The notes under the pieces are model-generated. The model saw only the letters and a list, made by a program, of their open reading frames with translations. It made no database searches and had not been told where the DNA came from. A stretch of DNA of 64,000 bases from Brenneria roseae subsp. roseae (lineage in GTDB: Bacteria > Pseudomonadota > Gammaproteobacteria > Enterobacterales > Enterobacteriaceae): assembly GCF_003115845.1 (NCBI RefSeq), contig NZ_KZ819023.1:60920-124919 (forward strand). The letters run 5' to 3'. A program made the translations under genes and the position numbers. Positions 35,899 through 44,213 of this stretch are shown in pieces (the stretch's first letter is position 1; every line of letters starts with the position of its first letter).

Positions 35899-36084
35899 TT
35901 AGAAAATGGAGAAGAGCAATACAACAGGGAAGCTTAACGGCCACGTTAGCCCAATCAGCAGCGAGGCAAGTAATCGGATGAACCACGATTTATCTTTGCT
36001 CAGCAATAAAGTAACCAGCATCGAAATCGCAAAACCGATGAAATAAATGAGCTTGATTAACTCCCATACGGAGTGTTGTGACAC
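35899..36084 (-). CDS. GhoT/OrtT-family small membrane toxin
   Basis: The 61-residue protein starts at GTG 36084, after AAAGGAAAAAAAC. Two hydrophobic helices (LIYFIGFAISMLVTLLLS and LLASLLIGLTWPLSFPVVLL) are separated by the short charged KDKSWFIR. This matches GhoT and OrtT, which share the FLVGxTWPMSxPVALLFSLF end. The family damages the inner membrane and lowers proton motive force. GhoT is controlled by the endonuclease antitoxin GhoS; no GhoS-like gene lies within 700 bp, so the orphan OrtT is the closer model. Confidence 0.85.
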   Translation of the reverse strand: MSQHSVWELIKLIYFIGFAISMLVTLLLSKDKSWFIRLLASLLIGLTWPLSFPVVLLFSIF

Positions 36085-36351
36085 GTTTTTTTCCTTTTGT
36101 TTTTAAAACGCCTGCATTCTATGCCGTTAATATTTCATGATCAATTTTTTAACTCAACGGTTTCACAAAGAATAACGCTACGCATTGGCGCTATCGCAAG
36201 GCGTAACGCGGTTTTCATACGTCTTCCTGCTCTGTGTTGTCGTTCAGTGAATAAACGATCGGCATCATGAACTAACCGGCAGAGTCTGCGCTGGCGTTAA
36301 ATGGCTTTCTGACTGAAAAGGAATAGCTGTCATGAGCATGATCGCTATGTC

Positions 36352-36625
36352 ATGACCATTACCATGATGATGCTGTTGGTTTCGTTTAATATTATGGCTA
36401 GATTGCCTGATATTTCTGACGGGCAAGTCAAAGAAAAGATAATTCAGGCATCCAATTCCGCTTACCCGGGAAACGGCTCCTGCCCCTATAACTCTGCACG
36501 TAAGCGGCCGTCAGTGTGGTAAGCGTAGCGCCTGGCGTCGGAAGGGAGGATATCGCCCCATTTGCTATAAAAATGAAGTGACAAAAGTAATGATCGATAA
36601 ATGGAAGAAGAGCAAAAGCAATTAA
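36352..36625 (+). pseudogene. small secreted cysteine protein, frameshifted
   Basis: From ATG 36352 a signal-like MTITMMMLLVSFNIMARLPD is followed by QASNSAYPGNGSCPYNSARK and stops at TAA near 36520. One base removed near 36505 (CGTAAGCGGCC) restores a long second half, GRQCGKRSAWRRKGGYRPIC then YKNEVTKVMIDKWKKS. Joined, it gives about 90 residues with SCPYN, QCG and PIC cysteines. This CPYN...CG.RSA....P.CY pattern is a known small secreted protein type of unknown function that I recall from plant-associated bacteria. The frameshift may be real decay or a sequencing error. Confidence 0.6.
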
Positions 36626-36812
36626 TTTTTACTGTAGATGATAATAAGCAAACAAACTATCAGGATTGCTTTCTGAAGATGAATAGCGCTAAATAGAATG
36701 AGCAACTCATCCCATACCATATGTGACAGAAATATTAAATTTTAATTTCAGTATGGACTTTGTTTAAGGACTGTCATAGCTTAGTGTTTTATCCCACAAG
36801 AAAGGTAATAAA

Positions 36813-37091
36813 ATGAGTGAGATATCTAGCCTGTCGTTGAAAATCCCAGTGGATTTGAAAGAGAAGATTAAAGCTGCTGCCCTTGAAAATAATGTGTCTA
36901 TCAGCGCTGAAGTCAGTGCTCGGCTACTCAGAAGCTTTGATGACAGCGATACTTCATCGGTACCTTCGGTGGCGCCTGTTGATAATCAAGATACCGAAGA
37001 AGTGGCTGAATTACCGCTGACGCATAAAGAAATCAAAAAAATCAGAGAATTACTGAAAGGTAAGTCAAAGCATACTTCAAAGAAAAAGTAA
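36813..37091 (+). CDS. Arc-like ribbon-helix-helix protein
   Basis: The 92-residue protein starts after GAAAGGTAATAAA. Residues 5-45 (SSLSLKIPVDLKEKIKAAAL through VSISAEVSARLL) form a strand and two helices of the Arc/MetJ ribbon-helix-helix fold that binds DNA as a dimer. A Ser/Asp/Glu-rich linker follows, then a basic KEIKKIRELLKGKSKHTSKK tail. It has no toxin partner beside it. Such proteins occur as phage or plasmid repressors or as solitary antitoxin-like regulators; which of these applies cannot be told. Confidence 0.75.
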   Translation: MSEISSLSLKIPVDLKEKIKAAALENNVSISAEVSARLLRSFDDSDTSSVPSVAPVDNQDTEEVAELPLTHKEIKKIRELLKGKSKHTSKKK

Positions 37092-37242
37092 TTCGCCTGT
37101 TAAAGCACGTTCTGACCCTCTACTCACGCGGCGTCATAGCGTGCTATTTATTATAAAAAAAATCATATTTTGCGATAGAGATCAGTAAGGTTTTCCTGTT
37201 TTTTGCCGATAAACGCTACTCATATGATTAGTGGAGGCAATT

Positions 37243-37512
37243 ATGTCAATGGGAACGCTGAAAGAAACGTTGGTTTTTATGCAAGATAATGGCGTGGGTT
37301 CCCATCGGTATGAGATCTACAAGAGTGACAGTAAAGGCGGGTATTTTGCTGTTATCTATATTCAAAAACATATTATTTCTGATGGCTCCACATTTGTTAC
37401 CTGGATAATTGATAATTCCTGTTATTGCCTTAGATCTCACTATATTCCTAATGCCAGAATAGAATGTGAATCTCACTGGAAAGAGAATTATCGTGCGTTA
37501 AATGTTTTGTAG
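37243..37512 (+). CDS. hypothetical protein, 89 aa
   Basis: I do not recognise a family. The protein has MSMGTLKETLVFMQDNGVGS, then HRYEIYKSDSKGGYFAVIYI and SDGSTFVTWIID, with alternating beta strands and a final SHYIPNARIECESHW, which suggests a small beta-rich soluble fold. GTGGAGGCAATT gives a good ribosome site for the ATG at 37243; an in-frame GTG 12 bp upstream is unlikely. It follows the ribbon-helix-helix gene by 150 bp and ends before a 17-bp inverted repeat. Confidence 0.6.
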   Translation: MSMGTLKETLVFMQDNGVGSHRYEIYKSDSKGGYFAVIYIQKHIISDGSTFVTWIIDNSCYCLRSHYIPNARIECESHWKENYRALNVL

Positions 37513-37566
37513 AAAATAAGTTTTTTAATATCGTTTTTTTATTTCCATATATCCGTTTATAAATTG

Positions 37567-37608
37567 GTTATTATTCATAATGGGATGAATTCCATTATGA
37601 ATAATAAC
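37567..37608. repeat. perfect 17-bp inverted repeat
   Basis: GTTATTATTCATAATGG and CCATTATGAATAATAAC pair perfectly around GATGAATT. It lies 55 bp after the hypothetical gene. It lacks a T-run, so it may be a weak terminator, a protein-binding site or an IS scar. Confidence 0.75.
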
Positions 37609-37764
37609 TATTAATAAATGTTATAAAATATTTCAAATATTTTCCCTCCCTGGTTATTCTATTATTAATAGAAAATAAGTTTGTTTATCTTGTAAATGGG
37701 TAAATTACTGGAAAATGATCGATTAAATAGATATGTAATTGACGGTTTTAAAAGAAATAAAATA
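37609..37764. other. AT-rich spacer before the FliA-type promoter
   Basis: No gene or known signal is visible in these 156 bp. Confidence 0.5.
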
Positions 37765-37791
37765 TAAAGATCACTGATGACGTGCCGATAC
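37765..37791 (+). promoter_or_regulatory. sigma-28 (FliA)-type promoter upstream of the chemoreceptor gene
   Basis: TAAAGATC, 11 bp, then GCCGATAC matches the sigma-28 consensus TAAAGTTT-N11-GCCGATAA at most informative positions with the exact spacing. It lies about 500 bp before the chemoreceptor start in the same direction. No gene that I trust lies between, so the transcript would have a long leader. Confidence 0.65.
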
Positions 37792-38287
37792 TACTTTCGG
37801 TGAAAAAGGATTGAGTAGATTTACCATTTCCTTACCAGCATGGTTATTTAATATTTATATCAAGCTCGACTGATAGGTTTTCTATGCCAGTAGGTAAAAA
37901 TAGTAAATTAAATGTTAAAATATGTGAATTTATTGAGGGTAAACATAAGGTGAAATGTAATTATATTGTGTGTGAATATAATTATTTCAACCGGTTTGTT
38001 TAGTTTTATAGTGAAATTCATGATTTTTATCAGTTGGTTAGGTCGTTTGGTTGTCTTCCCTCATTTTTCACCGTTGGTAATGTTGTTTAGTGGTATTGCG
38101 CCTTGGCGCTTGTTTCTATTTATCACCAAGTTTAATACATGCCAAAGCCTGTATTCATGGGTTTTTAATATAAGAAGTACATTGGAACTATAGGTACTGA
38201 CCAATAACTGCATTCCGTTTGTTTTTTCGAACTAATGGCGTGCGTTGACTTTGGTGCAGATAGAAAGGACGAATAAAGGAGATTGAA
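37792..38287 (+). other. putative 480-nt leader of the chemoreceptor gene
   Basis: The stretch is AT-rich with no supported gene. A 39-codon frame starting at ATG 37884 (MPVGKNSKLNVKICEF) and a 75-codon frame at 37966 have neither ribosome sites nor family resemblance. GAAAGGACGAATAAAGGAG before 38288 holds the ribosome site of the chemoreceptor gene. Confidence 0.4.
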
Positions 38288-39961
38288 ATGAGTTTATCTA
38301 ACTGGCGTATAGGATATCGATTAGGGGCTGGTTTTTCTTTTTTACTATTGATGTTGTTGATTGTCGGTGGGATTTCTATTTCCAAGTTGGCTGATTTCCA
38401 TTACAAAATGGATGGTATTGTCTCTCAGAGTTATCCACTGACGGTGAAGGGTAATCAACTCATCGATGAGTTGAATCGATATCTCAATAACCAGCAATTA
38501 CTGTTATTGCTCAAATCGGAAACTGAGATTAACAAGCAATTGGCGTTAACGAAAGAAAGCACACCCAAAATATCCGGATTGATGAATGATCTACAGCAAT
38601 CGGTCAGTGATGAAAAGTCACGTGCGATTTTACAGAGTATTGCAGAGATACGGCATGATTATCTTGATTCGGCAAATAGGCTCACAGACTTGATCGTCGC
38701 CGGCAACACCGACGAAGCGTCAGACGAATACTTCAATGTTACCCGTGTCACCCAGCAAAAATACATCAATAAGGTTACAGAGTTTATTGGTGTACAGGAT
38801 GACAATATGGCCGCCTCCGCTGAAGAAGTGGCTATCAGCTACAGTGAAGCCTTGATTTTGCTGATTATCATGATTATTGCCAGTGTGATAGCTGGCCTGA
38901 TCATTGCCTCCCTGATTACACGGAGCGTGACTCACCCAATAAAAGATGCGCTGGTGGTGGCGGAAAATGTTGCTCAGGGCGATTTGACGTCAGAAATTCA
39001 GATTAACCGTAAAGATGAAACCGGTATGCTGTTGGCCGCGTTGCATCATATGAATACCAGCCTGCGGCAGATTGTCAGCCAGGTCAGGGATGGCGCTGAA
39101 ACCATTTCAAGCGCGGCGTCACAGATTGCGGCAGGTAATCAGGACCTTTCTGCCAGAACGGAGGAGCAGGCGAGCTCACTGGAAGAAACCGCGTCATCAA
39201 TGGAACAATTGACGTCAACCATCAAAAATACGGCTGATAACACCGTTCAGGCTACCGAGTTGGCGGCGAGCGCATCTGAGACGGTGCAGAAAAGCGGCGA
39301 CATGATGGTCATGGTGACGCAAGAAATGCGTGGCATCAAAGATTCTTCACAGCGTATGTCGGAAATTATCGGCGTGATTGATAGCATCGCTTTTCAGACC
39401 AATATACTGGCTCTGAATGCTGCCGTGGAAGCGGCTCGCGCGGGTGAACAAGGCAGAGGGTTTGCGGTCGTAGCCAGTGAAGTTCGTGCACTGGCGCAGC
39501 GCAGTGCAACCGCCGCGAAAGAGATCAAAGAGCTAATCGATGATTCATTTCAAAAGGTTCAGGCTGGCATGGGACTGGTGGAAGAGACGGGTGTCACAAT
39601 GAATTCGCTAGTGTCGAATGTGCAGGGCGTCAACGGTATTATTAGTGAGATTGCCCAGGCAAGCCGCGAGCAAAGCGATGGGATTAACCAAATCAATCTG
39701 GCGGTCGGGCAGATTGATACCACCACCCAACAGAATGCGGCATTGGTCGAAGAATCTGCGGCAGCGGCACTGTCCTTACAGGACCAGGCGCATAGCCTGA
39801 CGCAGACGGTCAGTCTTTTCAAACTCGGGACCGGTTATACTGGCTCGCCGGCCGCTAAAAAACCAGAAACATCGGCTACGCCGGTTCTGCTGGCGGCGAA
39901 CAGCGTGACAGTCACACGAGATAAATCGTCGGGGAATGCTTCAGATTGGGCATCGTTCTAA
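38288..39961 (+). CDS. methyl-accepting chemotaxis protein
   Basis: The 557-residue inner membrane receptor has TM1 at about 11-31, a periplasmic four-helix-bundle ligand domain (36-182), TM2 at 188-210, and a HAMP linker to about 263. The cytoplasmic signalling domain includes the DLSARTEEQASSLEETASSM adaptation helix and the hairpin tip FQTNILALNAAVEAARAGEQ, which contacts CheA and CheW. The C-terminus ends DWASF, which fits the xWxxF pentapeptide that docks CheR and CheB. Ligand is unknown. AAGGAG precedes the ATG. A FliA-type promoter lies 500 bp upstream, so expression with flagella is likely. Confidence 0.97.
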   Translation: MSLSNWRIGYRLGAGFSFLLLMLLIVGGISISKLADFHYKMDGIVSQSYPLTVKGNQLIDELNRYLNNQQLLLLLKSETEINKQLALTKESTPKISGLMNDLQQSVSDEKSRAILQSIAEIRHDYLDSANRLTDLIVAGNTDEASDEYFNVTRVTQQKYINKVTEFIGVQDDNMAASAEEVAISYSEALILLIIMIIASVIAGLIIASLITRSVTHPIKDALVVAENVAQGDLTSEIQINRKDETGMLLAALHHMNTSLRQIVSQVRDGAETISSAASQIAAGNQDLSARTEEQASSLEETASSMEQLTSTIKNTADNTVQATELAASASETVQKSGDMMVMVTQEMRGIKDSSQRMSEIIGVIDSIAFQTNILALNAAVEAARAGEQGRGFAVVASEVRALAQRSATAAKEIKELIDDSFQKVQAGMGLVEETGVTMNSLVSNVQGVNGIISEIAQASREQSDGINQINLAVGQIDTTTQQNAALVEESAAAALSLQDQAHSLTQTVSLFKLGTGYTGSPAAKKPETSATPVLLAANSVTVTRDKSSGNASDWASF

Positions 39962-39968
39962 TCTGACG

Positions 39969-39999
39969 AGGCCGCCATTGCATATGCAATGGCGGCCTT
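39969..39999. terminator. terminator after the chemoreceptor gene
   Basis: GGCCGCCATTGCAT and ATGCAATGGCGGCC are a continuous perfect 28-bp palindrome flanked by AG and CTTT, 8 bp after the stop. Confidence 0.8.
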
Positions 40000-40044
40000 T
40001 CCAAACAGTCTTTACGCCATATTGATTTACCCGCTGCCCTTGCA

Positions 40045-41514
40045 TCAGACTTTGGCGATGATTTGCCGGGCGTTGCTACGATACCAGCGAATCACATCAA
40101 TGAATATAAAGATCAGTAAACTGAAACCCATAACCGGCAAGCACAAGGCTAATAGTATCGTAAAGGCTATGGCTAGCAGTCTGGGGAAAATACGGATTTG
40201 CAGCACCGCTTCCGTCAGGGTTTTTACCGGGTTGCTGCCATCACGATGGCTGGGACGGCGGATCCACCACATCCGATATCCCCACACAATCATGATACAC
40301 AAACCGAGACCAAAAGCGGCCAACAGCAGTTGATTCGCCAGACCAAACAGCACGCCCATATGCGCGTCAACTCCCCAGCGGGTTAATTTGGCCGCCAGAG
40401 GAAAGGTCGTGAAATCGATGCGGTCGAGAACCGCCAGCGTGTCCGGGTTAATTGAAACGGCATCGACCTGAGTCGGCCATGAACGATCAATTTCGCTAAC
40501 CGTCCAGGCGTGGCGGGGTTTTCTGGCGGGTTTTATTTCAATCTTGTCGGCATTAATACCTGCGTCTCTGGCTACAGCCAAAACCTGATCAAACATTGCC
40601 GGTTGAGTATCCACCACGGTGTCATTCATCGGCATCCGATGCTTCGCATGGGCATCAGCAAGAGGGGCGTGGGCATGGTGAGCCGTGTCTTCGGCAAGTT
40701 GAGTTTTGACCGACGGGGTTTGCCAGCCCAGTGTGCTACGCGCAACAGCAATATTGTTACCTGCCCACTGCGACCAGGTTAATCCGGTCGCAGAGAAGAA
40801 GAATATACCGATCAGAAGACCGAGTCCCATCGTGGTATGCCAATGACGCAGGCGACGTTTTTTCGCCGCAGGTGTCTGAACGCCGGTGACATTACGCCGT
40901 CTGGAGGGCGATGTCGCATGTCTGGTTGTCCACCAGATCGTCAAACCGCCTAGCGCCGCCAGCCACAGCCAGGACGCAGCAAGCTCACTGTAATTTCGCC
41001 CGATATCACCGAGTAATAATCCGCGGTGCAGGTAATCAAGCCAGGTACGGAATGGCAGTATGCCGCTGGTGCCATAAACGGTTTCGTCCCCGCGAATTTC
41101 CAAAGAAACCGGATCAACAAAGATCGCCCGACTTTCTGAAGGTCCCAGTTCTGGGGAGGAGAACATGATCCGGGTCGTTTCACCGGGCGCGGGGGACGGA
41201 CGTATTGCGCTTGGCGTAGCGGCAGGATGTCCAGGCACTGCCTGAGCCGCGACGATTTGCTCCGCCAGCGAGTGTGGGGCTCCTTCACTTTCACTAAAAA
41301 GCTGGTGGGCGTACAGCCGGTTTTCAATTTGCGGGGTAAGGGCGTATAGCGTCCCCGTGAGTGCGGCGATGAAAATGAAAGGTCCAACAAAAAGGCCGAT
41401 ATAAAAGTGAATGCGGATTAACAGCGCTATGATGGCGGCCCGTGGTGAAACGGTGTCTGTTGCGGTCGTTCTGGGACGCGCAGTGGCTGGCGCCTGAGAA
41501 TTAGCAAGCGGCAT
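40045..41514 (-). CDS. PepSY-domain membrane protein (PepSY_TM)
   Basis: The 489-residue inner membrane protein has four main hydrophobic segments, including IRIHFYIGLFVGPFIFIAAL near the N-terminus and LASWLW/ALGGLTIWW and GLLIGIFFFSATGLTWSQWA in the middle. Two PepSY-like periplasmic parts contain RAIFVDPVSLEIRGDE and AVSINPDTLAVLDRI. Histidines in HWHTTMGLG and VDAHMGVLFG are typical of this family, which is often linked to siderophore or metal reduction. It lies 110 bp downstream of a DUF2946 gene on the same strand, a pairing common in copper- or iron-responsive loci. No Fur box was convincing. Confidence 0.88.
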   Translation of the reverse strand: MPLANSQAPATARPRTTATDTVSPRAAIIALLIRIHFYIGLFVGPFIFIAALTGTLYALTPQIENRLYAHQLFSESEGAPHSLAEQIVAAQAVPGHPAATPSAIRPSPAPGETTRIMFSSPELGPSESRAIFVDPVSLEIRGDETVYGTSGILPFRTWLDYLHRGLLLGDIGRNYSELAASWLWLAALGGLTIWWTTRHATSPSRRRNVTGVQTPAAKKRRLRHWHTTMGLGLLIGIFFFSATGLTWSQWAGNNIAVARSTLGWQTPSVKTQLAEDTAHHAHAPLADAHAKHRMPMNDTVVDTQPAMFDQVLAVARDAGINADKIEIKPARKPRHAWTVSEIDRSWPTQVDAVSINPDTLAVLDRIDFTTFPLAAKLTRWGVDAHMGVLFGLANQLLLAAFGLGLCIMIVWGYRMWWIRRPSHRDGSNPVKTLTEAVLQIRIFPRLLAIAFTILLALCLPVMGFSLLIFIFIDVIRWYRSNARQIIAKV

Positions 41515-41624
41515 AAAACCTTCTGAAATCAGTTAGCAGAAAAATAATCAAACGGACGGTATCGCTGATGCGATATATCGCCGGGTTTGTTCTCTAATAT
41601 CCCCGTGGGCTTGGCGATCGGGAT

Positions 41625-42044
41625 TCAGAAAGGCGGCGCGCGCGGAAACGGGGATGCAAACCGTTCAACAGGAATGATGAGAGAGATGAAGGTGGGTAAA
41701 CGACGATCGGATAAATAATTTGCTGCGACGATAGCCAGACTGTTGATTGCGGATAATGCGGGTGTATAAGAGAAGAGTACACAGTATCCACAAGCCGCAT
41801 GATCCATCATGGATACGGGATGAGGGCCATGCGACTGACGGGGCAGAGGATTGGGCTGATGTTGTCCAGCGTGGTGGTGATGTTCAGTCGCGTTGAGTGA
41901 CGCGCCGGTATCCTGCGAGTTTGCGCCATGATCGCCTGCTACCAGCGTTTGTGAAACCACTGGTGCAATGAATATGGTCAAAATGGCGAAGATACCCAGC
42001 CAGGCCGGGGATCGTCGCCGGCGCAACGCAGATAAAAACATCAT
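41625..42044 (-). CDS. DUF2946-domain protein
   Basis: The 139-residue protein has a hydrophobic N-terminus (WLGIFAILTIFIAPVVSQTL), a His-rich stretch (ATEHHHHAGQHQPNPLP) and the DUF2946 motif MDHAACGYCVLFSYTP. His and Cys enrichment suggests metal binding in the periplasm. It is the first gene of a pair with the PepSY protein. DUF2946 genes often neighbour copper receptors or PepSY proteins, which supports a metal role. Confidence 0.85.
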   Translation of the reverse strand: MMFLSALRRRRSPAWLGIFAILTIFIAPVVSQTLVAGDHGANSQDTGASLNATEHHHHAGQHQPNPLPRQSHGPHPVSMMDHAACGYCVLFSYTPALSAINSLAIVAANYLSDRRLPTFISLIIPVERFASPFPRAPPF

Positions 42045-42644
42045 TAGGGCGTTCAGTTGTACCGGACGTAGTGGCGGTACTGTACCTTATTTGCCCCTGA
42101 TTTGATGACATAAATGTTTATTTGATTCTCTGGTCTGTGAGATAAGCGGGAGAGCGATTGTTACGTGCCGGTCATTACTGGAATATAACCAGGCTTAATT
42201 AAGCGGTGATGTGGTGATTTATCTGCCGTATGGTGAGACTACCGGGCTGGTGGAATATTCCTGAAGCCAGACGAGGCTGATATTTGATGATAAAGAGATT
42301 CGATATTGTACGGCATGAGATGATTCAGCACGGATTAAGACTTTTCTTATCCGGTGTCTGGGGATCAGCGGACAGCCAGATTTTTCAGACGGCAGAGGCG
42401 AGGGTTCGTCACCGTGGGATTGACAAGGATAGCCGTTTGAGATGGCTGCCTGTTTGGCGATATTCTAATGTCGGCAGGCATTATCTGCTTTTCATTTTCC
42501 GAACCTGGTTTATCCGCTTTTGGTACTCACGTTGTTTAAACGCTGACCTATTATGATGAACCATCTCTTTATCAAGTTGTCGGAAAGCTAACTTATCCTT
42601 TAATATGGATTTTAGTTGATTGAAGCACACGAACAGGGGGAGTT
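42045..42644. other. 600-bp divergent intergenic region upstream of opgG
   Basis: It separates divergent DUF2946 and opgG genes. A 90-codon frame at 42284-42556 has no ribosome site or family match and is rejected. ACAGGGGGAG before 42645 is the opgG ribosome site. No operator was recognised. Confidence 0.5.
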
Positions 42645-44213
42645 GTGCTGGTTAATAAATTTGGAATTAAACAGCGGGTTGCCAGTCTTCGCTGGCTTTC
42701 AGCGATGATTATGTTGTCGTTAAGTGCAGCACCGGCTTGGGCATTTTCTATTGACGATGTGGCTAAAGAGGCGGAAAAGCTGGCGGCTAAAGGTTTTGAG
42801 GCGCCGAAAAGCAATCTTCCAGCACAATTCCGTGATATGAAATTTGCTGACTATCAGCAGATTCAGTTCAATCACGAAAAATCATACTGGAACACATTAC
42901 AGACGCCATTCAAACTACAGTTCTATCATCAAGGGATGTATTTCGATACCCCGGTTAAAATTAATGAAGTGACTGCAACCACGGTCAATGAGATTAAATA
43001 TTCGGCCGATTACTTTAATTTTGGTTCCGTCAACCACGATCCCGAAACGGTAAAAAATCTCGGTTTTGCCGGTTTCAAAGTGCTTTATCCGATTAATAAA
43101 GTGGGTAAGGACGATGAGATTGTCAGCATGTTGGGCGCAAGCTATTTCCGCGTCGTCGGTAAAGGGCAGATTTACGGGCTGTCAGCGCGTGGACTGGCCA
43201 TCGATACCGCACTGCCTTCGGGCGAAGAGTTTCCCCGTTTCCGTGAATTCTGGATTGAACGACCCAAGCAAAATGACAAACATCTGGTCATTTACGCGTT
43301 ACTGGATTCGCCACGCGCGACGGGGGCATATCGTTTCATCGTTTATCCAGGACAAGACAGCGTCATTGATGTTCAGGCCAGAGTTTACCTGCGGGATAAA
43401 GTTGGCAAGCTTGGCGTTGCGCCGCTGACCAGCATGTATCTCTTTGGGCCGAATCAGCCATCTCCGACGCTGAATTATCGTCCCGCTCTGCATGACTCCA
43501 ACGGCCTGTCAATTCATGCCGGTAATGGCGAATGGATTTGGCGGCCGCTGAATAATCCTAAACACCTTGCCGTCAGCACTTACGCGATAGAAAACCCGAA
43601 AGGATTTGGTTTGTTACAGCGCGGCCGCGATTTCTCCGCCTATGAAGATCTGGATGACCGCTACGATCTGCGCCCAAGTGGTTGGATCGAGCCGAGAGGA
43701 GAGTGGGGTAAAGGCAAGGTCGAGCTGGTTGAAATTCCGACTGCCGATGAAACTAACGATAATATCGTTGCTTTCTGGACGCCGGATGTTTTACCTGAAA
43801 CGGGTAAACCACTGGATTTGAGATACCGTTTGCACTTCACCCGTGATGAAGATCAGTTGCATTCGCCGGATATTGCCTATGTGCAGCAAACTCGCCGTTC
43901 TACCGGGGATGTGAAGCAGTCCAATCTGATCCGTCAACCGGATGGCACCATCGCTTTCCTGGTTGATTTTGTTGGCCCGACGCTGAAAGAAATGGATGAA
44001 GCTACGCCGGTGGCATCGCAGGTCAGTATTGGCGAGAATGGTGAAATTGTTGAGAATAGCGTCCGTTATAACCCGGTGACTCAAGGTTGGCGTCTGACAC
44101 TGCGTCTGCGAGTGAAAGATAATAAACAGCCAACAGAAATGAGGGCTGCGTTGGTTAATGGTGAAACAACATTGACTGAAACCTGGAGTTATCAGCTACC
44201 TGCTAATGAATAA
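42645..44213 (+). CDS. opgG: OpgG, osmoregulated periplasmic glucan synthesis protein
   Basis: OpgG acts in the periplasm on the beta-1,2 glucan backbone made by OpgH. The 522-residue precursor starts at GTG 42645 with ACAGGGGGAG upstream and has a signal peptide (about 1-33, ending APAWA). The mature protein follows the MdoG domain, with [39 protein letters not shown] and [18 protein letters not shown]. The family's conserved tail ends [11 protein letters not shown]. It overlaps opgH by 8 bp, so the two are translationally coupled. Confidence 0.97.
   Translation: MLVNKFGIKQRVASLRWLSAMIMLSLSAAPAWAFSIDDVAKEAEKLAAKGFEAPKSNLPAQFRDMKFADYQQIQFNHEKSYWNTLQTPFKLQFYHQGMYFDTPVKINEVTATTVNEIKYSADYFNFGSVNHDPETVKNLGFAGFKVLYPINKVGKDDEIVSMLGASYFRVVGKGQIYGLSARGLAIDTALPSGEEFPRFREFWIERPKQNDKHLVIYALLDSPRATGAYRFIVYPGQDSVIDVQARVYLRDKVGKLGVAPLTSMYLFGPNQPSPTLNYRPALHDSNGLSIHAGNGEWIWRPLNNPKHLAVSTYAIENPKGFGLLQRGRDFSAYEDLDDRYDLRPSGWIEPRGEWGKGKVELVEIPTADETNDNIVAFWTPDVLPETGKPLDLRYRLHFTRDEDQLHSPDIAYVQQTRRSTGDVKQSNLIRQPDGTIAFLVDFVGPTLKEMDEATPVASQVSIGENGEIVENSVRYNPVTQGWRLTLRLRVKDNKQPTEMRAALVNGETTLTETWSYQLPANE

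Noticed and set aside
37966..38193. 75-codon hydrophobic frame in the chemoreceptor leader
   Set aside because: It is in AT-rich DNA without a ribosome site; hydrophobicity follows from T-rich codons.
42284..42556. 90-codon frame upstream of opgG
   Set aside because: No ribosome site or homologue; basic and aromatic composition looks random.
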